From assembly GCA_005877345.1 (NCBI GenBank), contig VBPR01000073.1:1-7432 (forward strand): a DNA stretch of 7,432 nt. The letters are read 5' to 3'. Position 1 is the first letter of the stretch. Every line of letters starts with the position of its first letter. The DNA is from Nitrososphaerota archaeon. Its GTDB lineage: Archaea > Thermoproteota > Nitrososphaeria > Nitrososphaerales > Nitrososphaeraceae. Below the pieces are notes generated by a model, which ran no database searches, was not told the origin of the DNA, and saw only the letters and a program-made list of their open reading frames with translations. Shown here in pieces: positions 1-5,773 of the stretch. A program made the translations under genes and the position numbers.

Positions 1-759
1 CCAAAATACCCATCAGCAGCAGCATGGTGGACTGACTGGTGGAACAGAGTGATTACAGATACAAATGGCACTGACGGTTGGAATCTACAAGCTCAATTCT
101 TAAAAAAAGTAGTTAGTACTGTTGATAGTCATCCCAGCACCGTAGGATATGAAATATTGAGTGAACCGCAGGTACATAGTGCGGACCAGTGGGAAAAAGT
201 TGGAAAATACAATACGTTTATGACGGACGAAATGAGAGAGGTAACCAAGAAGAACTTAATATACAGCATGTCAATACCTGTTGATCTTAAGAGTAACATT
301 GGAGTTAACGCGACAAATCTTGCAAAGATGGCGCCGGCAAATAAGACAGACACTATTTTCAAATTTAGTATATACGGACTGCCGTCACCGGGTAGCTACC
401 AGGAGGAAAGACTGAAAATGTTTATATCAGCTGGTAACCTGTCTGGGGTTCCCGTATATATTGGAGAATGGAACAATGTAGCCAGAGATAAAGTAATAAA
501 CGAAGAAGGTGACTTTGTCTATGAAATAAATCCAAAGACAAGTGACATCACGCCAGAAGACACAACAGTGATATTAAAAAAATTTAATGAAATAGATCCA
601 TACGGATGGGCCTTTTGGTATTGGAATTTCAGGCCACACAGAGTTGAGAACTTTAATTTAGTGACAAGTGATGATAATGGCAATTTAATTCCCACGAAAT
701 ATTTTGATATCCTAAAAAATGCTGTTCATTCCGTTTATTCAGGTAAAAATGCCAAATAG
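1..759 (+). CDS. GH5-like glycoside hydrolase (cellulase family), 5' end outside window
   Basis: The frame is open from base 1 to the TAG at 757-759, giving 252 residues of a larger protein. A GTG at 49 is an internal valine codon, not the start, because family-like sequence (WWTDWWNRV) precedes it. It resembles the C-terminal half of a clan GH-A (beta/alpha)8 barrel of family GH5, which cleaves beta-glycosidic bonds with retention. The strand-4 acid/base motif reads GYEILSEPQ (Glu at 163-165), the strand-7 nucleophile motif VYIGEWNN (Glu at 466-468), and the strand-8 aromatic motif FWYW (613-624). Two usual active-site neighbours look changed: the Asn of NEP is Ser (160-162), and the His expected in the HxY motif is Ser in FSIYG (367-369). 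The substrate cannot be told, and a signal peptide, if any, lies upstream. Next to it is a membrane glycosyltransferase, which fits a glycan locus. Family is fairly sure; substrate and activity are not. Confidence 0.82.
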   Translation, partial: PKYPSAAAWWTDWWNRVITDTNGTDGWNLQAQFLKKVVSTVDSHPSTVGYEILSEPQVHSADQWEKVGKYNTFMTDEMREVTKKNLIYSMSIPVDLKSNIGVNATNLAKMAPANKTDTIFKFSIYGLPSPGSYQEERLKMFISAGNLSGVPVYIGEWNNVARDKVINEEGDFVYEINPKTSDITPEDTTVILKKFNEIDPYGWAFWYWNFRPHRVENFNLVTSDDNGNLIPTKYFDILKNAVHSVYSGKNAK

Positions 760-804
760 CATCTCAATTTTGAACAAATCAATAAAGCCTCTCCTTCATG
801 GTAA

Positions 805-819
805 CGTGAATCAGTCACG
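805..819. repeat. Small palindrome in the GH5-GT39 gap
   Basis: CGTGA-ATCAG-TCACG is a perfect 5-bp inverted repeat around a 5-base centre. A further CCTT (793-796) can pair with AAGG (820-823) across an 8-base bulge. It lies 45 bp after the GH5 stop and about 60 bp before the TATA-like box of the next gene. No T-run follows it, so it does not look like a terminator. It could be an operator or chance. Confidence 0.25.
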
Positions 820-875
820 AAGGTCATTGTTTAGTATACTAATTCGTAGTGAACACATGCATAAGGTTTAATTCA

Positions 876-885
876 TGTATAAATG
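876..885 (+). promoter_or_regulatory. TATA-like box for the GT39 gene
   Basis: TGTATAAATG matches the archaeal TATA-box type. Its centre is about 30 nt before the TTG start at 912, so with the usual 25-27 nt spacing transcription would begin around 906-910, giving a leader of only a few bases. A second AT-rich element (TTTAGTATAC, 830-839) is too far upstream to serve that start directly. This rests on motif and spacing only. Confidence 0.4.
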
Positions 886-911
886 TCATAGTGAATGGAT
901 AAGGAAGCTAA

Positions 912-2480
912 TTGAGGCTGCAATTACAGTTAAAAGAAAAAGCACGACTACGGTCAATAGTTTTTATTCTTATCCCACTTGTCCTTTCTGCTTACACTCA
1001 CTTATGGAACCCTACGGGGTTTCCATCGATACACACAGATGAGGGTCATTATCTGAGGAAAGCAATTTCCACCGAAAGTGGTGAGGGACTTCAACCACAA
1101 GCTAGATATCGAGCCCCTTATTTTGGACAAATTTTCTTAGCAGGTATCTTTAGCATTATTGGTTATCCCAGTATAGTTAGCGTGGGTGATAAGAATCCTG
1201 TTGAGCAACTATATTTGGTTCCACGCCTAATAATGGGAATTTTAGCTGTGATTGATACTTTTCTTTTGTATAGAATCACAGAATATAGATATGGTAGGAA
1301 TGTTGCAATTATTGCCGCGATATTGTTTGCAGTAATGCCGTTTACTTGGATGACTAGAAGAATATTTCTAGAGTCAATTCAGCTTCCCTTCATTTTAACG
1401 TCAATACTTCTCATTCTTAGTCTTGGTAGGCGTCAGCGGGAGCAATCACAACAGCAACTACAGGACCAACAACCAAAGAAGGAACAGAAACAATATACCA
1501 AGCTTACGTTGATTGTCTCTGGAATTTTTCTAGGTCTTGCTATATTTACCAAGATACCTGCTTTCACAATAATCCCACTGGGCATAACAATGATATATTT
1601 AGTTACTAGAAAGAAGACATACGTACTACTTTGGTTAATTCCTGTTCTTTTGGTTCCATTATTGTGGCCGCTGCATGCTACGCTAAGTGGAGATTTGGAC
1701 GATTGGATTAATGGTGTACGTTACCAAGTCAGCCGAGATAGACCCTTAATCAATACAATAAACACCTTTTTCCAGATAGACCCCGTACTGTTTGTTTTGG
1801 GAATGGGTGGTCTGGTATATGCTGTCATAAGAAGAGACTATTTCGTGTTGCTATGGGCAATTCCTGTTTTCATCTTTCTCCAGGCAATAGGTTATGTTTC
1901 TTCGTTTCATATTATTCTGTTACTACCTCCGTTATGCATAGCCGGGGGAAATATGATTGAAAAGATCGGAAATAATATCTCCAATATTAAAACGAAAAAT
2001 ATGCTACCATACATTAGAATAGCAGTTATAGGGATATTTGGCATCAGCAGCATAACAATGCTAATTACTCTAAACATGAATTCAACTTATTATCAGGCGC
2101 TTGCTTTTGTTCTTGCTAATTTACCTAACAGTAATAGCAATTCAACAAGTATCAATCCTGCCGATAAGGTAACAGTGGTTGGAAATCCTCAATATTTCTG
2201 GATTCCAGAATTTGTTTTCAATAAAACATTTGACTCGAAAAACTTTTACAGTAAAACTCCATTCAAGACGGACAAATACATGATGATTATAGATAGTGGA
2301 TTTGTGAAAATTTTAGATAAAGATAATTCCTCCAGATTAAATTTGGCATACAATGCTACCCATAATTTGGCAAGATTTGAACAAAATTTTACCGGGGGCA
2401 CTGATATCAACAAATACCCATATACGAATTTGAAATTAAGTCCCGAAACACGCTTTATTGAGCTTAGGTCGAACTACTAA
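912..2480 (+). CDS. GT-C fold membrane glycosyltransferase (GT39/PMT/ArnT-like)
   Basis: This 522-residue polytopic membrane protein probably moves a sugar from a lipid-phosphate carrier to an acceptor on the outer face of the membrane. After TM1 (about 16-31) comes the GT-C signature acidic pair in the first external loop (HTDEGHY, Asp43-Glu44). The order of hydrophobic segments is also GT39-like: about 71-89, 102-120, 131-147, 155-171, 198-213, 217-232, 237-255, 290-306, 310-327, 332-345 and 367-387. LAIFTKIPA (Lys214) and HIILLLPPL (from 333) resemble conserved PMT_2 stretches. A Gln/Lys-rich loop (about 174-195) interrupts the helices. Residues 388-522 form a soluble, probably external tail with six N-X-S/T sequons. 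The start must be the TTG at 912 or later because an in-frame TAA lies directly before it; no in-frame ATG occurs until Met108, after TM1 and the DE motif. Sugar and acceptor (protein, lipid or polysaccharide) are unknown. Confidence 0.8.
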   Translation: MRLQLQLKEKARLRSIVFILIPLVLSAYTHLWNPTGFPSIHTDEGHYLRKAISTESGEGLQPQARYRAPYFGQIFLAGIFSIIGYPSIVSVGDKNPVEQLYLVPRLIMGILAVIDTFLLYRITEYRYGRNVAIIAAILFAVMPFTWMTRRIFLESIQLPFILTSILLILSLGRRQREQSQQQLQDQQPKKEQKQYTKLTLIVSGIFLGLAIFTKIPAFTIIPLGITMIYLVTRKKTYVLLWLIPVLLVPLLWPLHATLSGDLDDWINGVRYQVSRDRPLINTINTFFQIDPVLFVLGMGGLVYAVIRRDYFVLLWAIPVFIFLQAIGYVSSFHIILLLPPLCIAGGNMIEKIGNNISNIKTKNMLPYIRIAVIGIFGISSITMLITLNMNSTYYQALAFVLANLPNSNSNSTSINPADKVTVVGNPQYFWIPEFVFNKTFDSKNFYSKTPFKTDKYMMIIDSGFVKILDKDNSSRLNLAYNATHNLARFEQNFTGGTDINKYPYTNLKLSPETRFIELRSNY

Positions 2481-2510
2481 TTCCATTATTGAGATATTGT
2501 TTCCAAACCA

Positions 2511-2530
2511 TTTAATTTGACCTTTAAGAT
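2511..2530 (+). promoter_or_regulatory. Probable promoter of thrS
   Basis: Two AT-rich TATA-like elements lie in the 67-bp gap: TTTAATTT (2511-2518) and TTTAAGAT (2523-2530). Their centres are about 33 and 22 nt before the ATG at 2548, so either implies a leader of zero to a few bases. No Shine-Dalgarno-like sequence precedes the ATG, which agrees with leaderless translation. Which element is used cannot be told. Confidence 0.4.
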
Positions 2531-2547
2531 TTAGTTCTCGTCATTAA

Positions 2548-4428
2548 ATGCGTGTATTGTTGCTACATTCAGATTTTATTGAATACCAACCAATTTCTAA
2601 AGAAGTACAGGCCGCAGAAGATATTCAATCCAAATCTACTAAAAAAATAGATGAAGTAATAGTAGCATTAATTGCCATCGAAAAAGATGATGATGAGTCC
2701 ATAATTGATGATGTTTGCAGGGAATTAAAGACATACGGGGAGACGATAAAATGTGATAATTTACTAATCTATCCCTATGCACATTTAAGTTCAGATCTAG
2801 CGCCGCACAGCACAGCCCAAGCATTACTAATTTCCATTGAAAAGCATGTTAGGCATTTTTTTGGGACTGTGAATAGGGCTCCGTTTGGTTGGACAAAGTC
2901 ATTTAATATAAAAGTTAAAGGACATCCACTGGCAGAAAATGCAAGAACATTTCAAAAAAAAGGAAACGGCAAAAGCAATATGAAATCGACCGCCGAGTCA
3001 ACCTCACTAAAATCAGAAGATGTGCTCAACTCAACTTGGTATGTGTTTGTGCCTGGAGATAGTCTGATTCCAATAAATGAATATACTTTTCAAAAAGATA
3101 GTGCATTCAAAAAATTAGCAGAATATGAATTATCAAAAAAGAGAACAGTAGTCGAAGTTCCACCCCATGTAAAACTAATGAAGAGATTGGCAATAGCTGA
3201 CTATGAGCCTTCTTCAGATGGTGGAAATATGAGGTACTACCCCAAGGGACGTTTAATGAAATCATTAATAGAGACATACGTAACAAGAATGATACACGAA
3301 TATGGTGGAATTGAAGTTGAAACGCCAGTAATGTATGATTCCAATCATCCGTCAATACATAGTTATTTCAACAGATTCCCAGCCAGGCAATACAACATAC
3401 AGTCAGACAACAAGCATCTTTTCTTAAGGTTTGCCGCATGTTTTGGCCAATTCTTGATGGCCAAAGACTTTCAAATTTCTTATAAGCAGCTTCCATTGAA
3501 GCTTTATGAATTAACGAGATATTCATTTAGAAGAGAAAAGAGCGGCGAGTTAGCAGGTCTCAGAAGACTTAGAGCATTTAGCATGCCAGACTGTCATGCT
3601 TTTTGCAGGGATATTGATCAGGCAAAAGAAGAATTTGTCAAGAGATTTGACTTATCATTGAAAGTTATAGAGGGGCTTGGTCTTTCCTCTATTGACGATG
3701 TGGATATGGTTATTCGTTTTACTTCAGACTTTTATGAACAAAATAAAGAATTTATTAAAGCATTTGCTGCCAGAATAAAGAAACCCATCCTTGTAGAGAT
3801 GTGGAAAGAAAGATTCTTTTATTTTATCGTAAAATGGGAATTTAATTTCGTAGACAGTTTGGGAAAGGCTGCTGCACTGTCCACAGATCAAATAGATGTT
3901 GAAAATGGGCAAAGATACAAGATTGAATTTGTTGATAGCGATGGGCAGAAAAAATATCCAATCATCTTGCATAACTCTCCCAGTGGCGCTGTAGAGCGTG
4001 TAATATTTGCCCTACTAGAGAAAACCGTTAAGGATGTAGATGTGGGCAAGCTTCCAGCATTACCCCTCTGGCTATCACACACACAAGTCAGAATAATTCC
4101 GGTCTCTTCAAAACATTTAGCGTTCAGTGAAAAAATTTTAGACCAACTAAACAATAATTGTATAAGGGCAGACATTGATGACAGAGAACTTTCTGTTGCA
4201 AAAAAAATTAGAGAAGCAGAATCTGAGTGGATTCATTTCATTATAGTCATTGGGGACAAAGAAGTCGACGGTAAAGAACTTGTAGTTAGGGAAAGATTGG
4301 CTAAATCCCAATACAACACGTCGTTGGTAAATCTGATCGAAAAGATCAAATTGGAAATATTTGATAAACCGTACATGCCATTAAACCTGCCTAGCTATTT
4401 GTCAAAACGTCCGCTAATAATGGTATGA
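2548..4428 (+). CDS. thrS: Threonyl-tRNA synthetase, archaeal type with N-terminal editing domain
   Basis: This cytoplasmic enzyme charges tRNA-Thr with threonine and removes wrongly attached serine. Its 626 residues match the usual archaeal length. Residues 1-131 are the archaeal DTD-like editing domain (opening MRVLLLHSDFIEY); His79 (YPYAHLS), Lys117 (FGWTK) and Glu130 (GHPLAE) align by spacing with the residues described for the Pyrococcus editing domain (H83, K121, E134). A Lys/Ser-rich linker (about 133-163) follows. The class II catalytic core has motif 2 from Arg328 (FRREKSGELAGL) and motif 3 at GAVERVIFALLE (Arg484). Cys298 (AACFGQF), His350 (MPDCHAF) and His475 (LHNSPSG) are the expected zinc ligands that select threonine. 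The anticodon-binding domain spans about 510-605 (HTQVRIIPVS to VVRER). The ATG at 2548 starts exactly where the editing-domain homology begins. The gene appears to be complete and functional. Confidence 0.97.
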   Translation: MRVLLLHSDFIEYQPISKEVQAAEDIQSKSTKKIDEVIVALIAIEKDDDESIIDDVCRELKTYGETIKCDNLLIYPYAHLSSDLAPHSTAQALLISIEKHVRHFFGTVNRAPFGWTKSFNIKVKGHPLAENARTFQKKGNGKSNMKSTAESTSLKSEDVLNSTWYVFVPGDSLIPINEYTFQKDSAFKKLAEYELSKKRTVVEVPPHVKLMKRLAIADYEPSSDGGNMRYYPKGRLMKSLIETYVTRMIHEYGGIEVETPVMYDSNHPSIHSYFNRFPARQYNIQSDNKHLFLRFAACFGQFLMAKDFQISYKQLPLKLYELTRYSFRREKSGELAGLRRLRAFSMPDCHAFCRDIDQAKEEFVKRFDLSLKVIEGLGLSSIDDVDMVIRFTSDFYEQNKEFIKAFAARIKKPILVEMWKERFFYFIVKWEFNFVDSLGKAAALSTDQIDVENGQRYKIEFVDSDGQKKYPIILHNSPSGAVERVIFALLEKTVKDVDVGKLPALPLWLSHTQVRIIPVSSKHLAFSEKILDQLNNNCIRADIDDRELSVAKKIREAESEWIHFIIVIGDKEVDGKELVVRERLAKSQYNTSLVNLIEKIKLEIFDKPYMPLNLPSYLSKRPLIMV

Positions 4429-4464
4429 AATTATTGAATTAGATATATCCTATTTCCCATAAAC

Positions 4465-4485
4465 TTTCATTCTTTTAATGTTTTT
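4465..4485 (+). terminator. T-rich tract after thrS
   Basis: Bases 4465-4485 are a pyrimidine/T-rich stretch ending in TTTTT, starting 37 bp after the thrS stop. Archaeal RNA polymerase often terminates at T-runs without a hairpin, and none is seen here. The tract runs directly into the TATA-like box of the next gene, so termination and re-initiation would be closely packed. Composition is the only evidence. Confidence 0.3.
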
Positions 4486-4490
4486 ATATT
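4483..4490 (+). promoter_or_regulatory. TATA box for the small zinc-binding protein gene
   Basis: TTTATATT lies with its centre about 26 nt before the ATG at 4512, the spacing expected if transcription starts at the first base of the start codon. There is no ribosome-binding site between box and ATG. This is the best-placed TATA element in the window and argues that the gene is transcribed separately from thrS. Confidence 0.5.
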
Positions 4491-4501
4491 TAATAATCAG
4501 A

Positions 4502-4517
4502 TCCCATTCAAATGGGA
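4502..4517. repeat. Inverted repeat spanning a start codon
   Basis: TCCCAT-TCAA-ATGGGA is a perfect 6-bp inverted repeat with a 4-base centre. Its right arm contains the ATG at 4512 and the next three bases. A third copy of the left half-site, TCCCAT, stands at 4455-4460. If the transcript is leaderless the full repeat is not in the mRNA, so it would act as a DNA site over the transcription start, for example an operator. A chance origin cannot be excluded, since the right arm is partly fixed by coding sequence. Confidence 0.35.
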
Positions 4518-4721
4518 AGAGTAGACAAAGGAGTAAATTGCAGTGTAAGTGGATGTACAAATTCAGCAGAGAGATCGATCAGTGGAAGTAAGGCAAGTAT
4601 GGCTTCAGATTTGCAGGTTAATACTTCAAACAAGAGAGTATATTTATGCAGACAACATTATAAAGAATGGAAAAAAGCAACAAAAGAAGATAGAGAAAAC
4701 GAGAGGGCTAGATGGGGTTAA
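4512..4721 (+). CDS. Small conserved-looking C/C/C/H zinc-binding protein, function unknown
   Basis: The 69-residue product has Cys10 and Cys15 (CSVSGC) and Cys46 and His49 (CRQH), giving C-X4-C-X30-C-X2-H, a plausible single-zinc fold. The second pair sits in YLCRQHYKEWKK, a zinc-ribbon-like turn leading into a charged helix (about 50-68, rich in Lys, Arg and Glu). Residues 20-42 are Ser/Ala/Lys-rich and probably form a flexible loop. The basic character (MGRVDKG start, KEWKKATK) would suit binding nucleic acid or the ribosome, but nothing shows this directly. The compact, ordered composition and the well-placed promoter indicate a real gene despite its size. From memory, similar short proteins occur as hypothetical proteins in related archaea; I could not check this. 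It follows thrS by 83 bp on the same strand and converges on speB. Confidence 0.8.
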   Translation: MGRVDKGVNCSVSGCTNSAERSISGSKASMASDLQVNTSNKRVYLCRQHYKEWKKATKEDRENERARWG

Positions 4722-4770
4722 ATAAATTAAACAAACAATATATTAGCAAATACAGCAATCATCCATCTAG
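4722..4770. other. Convergent intergenic gap
   Basis: This 49-bp AT-rich spacer separates two genes that end toward each other. Read on the minus strand after the speB stop it contains several T-runs (complement of the A-rich stretch 4722-4740), which could terminate speB transcription. A 10-bp palindrome, TCTAGCTAGA (4766-4775), overlaps the speB stop codon; it is too short and unsupported to be given a role. Confidence 0.35.
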
Positions 4771-5724
4771 CTAGACATACTTCCTTGGAATTATCCTTAA
4801 AAGAGTATGTGTCGCAAGTGTTCCTTCCCTATAATCATCGTTCTTGAGTGAAACTTCTACAAGGTCCATTCCTAGCAGATATGCCGTATCGTTAATACTT
4901 TTAATTATCTTTATAATTTCAAACGGATCCAATCCAAATGGTTCTGGGGTTCCTGTACAAGGAACATACGGCGAATCATAAACATCAATGTCGAACGATA
5001 TGTATATGTTCCTGTTAGCAGTAACTTTAGAAATATATGTTGACACCTTATCAAAATTACTTTTAATTTCCCATGGGTCAAAAGTTACTATACCATTTTT
5101 TTCTGCAGTATTATTTTCGTCTTGATCTGTTTGTCTGATACCAATTTGTATAATATTTTTACCTTGAATGTGTCCTTCTTCTATCAATCTATAGAAAGGA
5201 GTAGTATGACACAGTTTCAAACCATTATATTCGTGCTTTAAATCTCGATGTGCATCAAAATGTATCAGGAGAGGCTGACTATTGGATAGACCCTTAAAGC
5301 AATAATATGTTATAGTATGTTCTCCTCCCAGGATAAATGGTTTCTTCTTACTTGTAGACAAAGCTTTTACTAGAGGCGGGATCCTTTCATCCAGGAAGGA
5401 AAAGATAGAATCTATTTTACCTGAATCATGATAAGCAGGTAATTTAAGATCTCCCAAATCAAAAATTTTTGCAATTTCCTTGATATCCTTTTTTTCATCG
5501 TAAACAAAGGTTTCAATTTGATGAGCAGAAGTGCTCCTAATTGCTTCAGGACCTCTGCCTGTTCCTTTTCCAAATGAAGTAGTCAGCTCTAACGGAATGC
5601 CAAAAAACACGATATTTGCGTCATTGAATGAAGTCTTCATATCGATATCCCCGAAGGAACAACCGGCATCGGTTCTTTCTGGAGTAATAAAGAAGGAATC
5701 CACAAGATCTAAAATCCTTGTCAA
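4771..5724 (-). CDS. speB: Ureohydrolase of the arginase/agmatinase family, probable agmatinase
   Basis: This 317-residue cytosolic enzyme probably hydrolyses agmatine to putrescine and urea in polyamine synthesis. All six expected binuclear manganese ligands are present: His136 (GGEHT), Asp157, His159 and Asp161 (HFDAHRD), and Asp245 and Asp247 (SFDIDVYD). Also present are the N-terminal GIPLELTTSFGKGTGRGPEA stretch (43-61), the TGTPEPFG loop (257-264) and the late Glu290 (MDLVEVS). The start is taken as TTG at 5724: it gives the usual 30-40 residues before the first core strand and lies about 29 nt after a TATA-like box. The first ATG (Met29) would remove family-like N-terminal sequence, while a GTG at codon 8 is an alternative. 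Family is certain. Agmatine is the likeliest substrate from archaeal precedent, but arginase or another guanidino-hydrolase activity cannot be excluded by sequence alone. Confidence 0.9.
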   Translation of the reverse strand: MTRILDLVDSFFITPERTDAGCSFGDIDMKTSFNDANIVFFGIPLELTTSFGKGTGRGPEAIRSTSAHQIETFVYDEKKDIKEIAKIFDLGDLKLPAYHDSGKIDSIFSFLDERIPPLVKALSTSKKKPFILGGEHTITYYCFKGLSNSQPLLIHFDAHRDLKHEYNGLKLCHTTPFYRLIEEGHIQGKNIIQIGIRQTDQDENNTAEKNGIVTFDPWEIKSNFDKVSTYISKVTANRNIYISFDIDVYDSPYVPCTGTPEPFGLDPFEIIKIIKSINDTAYLLGMDLVEVSLKNDDYREGTLATHTLLRIIPRKYV

Positions 5725-5749
5725 TTTAGTTGTTTGAGTATTAGTAGGT

Positions 5750-5757
5750 TATTTAAG
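5750..5757 (-). promoter_or_regulatory. TATA box for speB
   Basis: Read on the minus strand this is CTTAAATA, a good match to archaeal TATA elements, centred about 29 nt before the TTG at 5724. It sits in the 49-bp gap after the polymerase gene's stop codon. It suggests that speB has its own promoter and is translated from a leaderless or near-leaderless mRNA, and it supports the TTG as start. Confidence 0.45.
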
Positions 5758-5773
5758 TAATTTGACGATATTG

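Noticed and set aside
49..51. GTG at 49 as the start of the GH5 gene
   Set aside because: The frame stays open to the window edge and the preceding residues look like the same barrel domain, so the true start is upstream.
129..362. Minus-strand open frame opposite the GH5 gene
   Set aside because: It lies wholly antisense to a strongly supported coding region, has no promoter or family-like sequence, and is a typical shadow.
793..823. Hairpin after the GH5 gene as an intrinsic terminator
   Set aside because: The stem is short and bulged and no T-run follows, so only the inner palindrome is recorded, at low confidence.
760..911. Search for a tRNA or other RNA gene in the largest gap
   Set aside because: No cloverleaf, T-loop-like GTTCRA sequence or extended structure is visible; the gap holds only the small palindrome and promoter-like sequence.
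2639..4175. Four minus-strand open frames opposite thrS
   Set aside because: All are antisense to a clearly functional thrS, have biased His/Leu/Phe/Ser compositions, and show no recognisable motif.
5073..5080. CCCATGGG palindrome within speB, similar to the TCCCAT sites near 4502
   Set aside because: It is coding sequence inside a conserved gene, away from any promoter; the resemblance is probably chance.
5531..5737. Plus-strand open frame opposite the start of speB
   Set aside because: Antisense to the conserved N-terminal region of speB, with no independent support.
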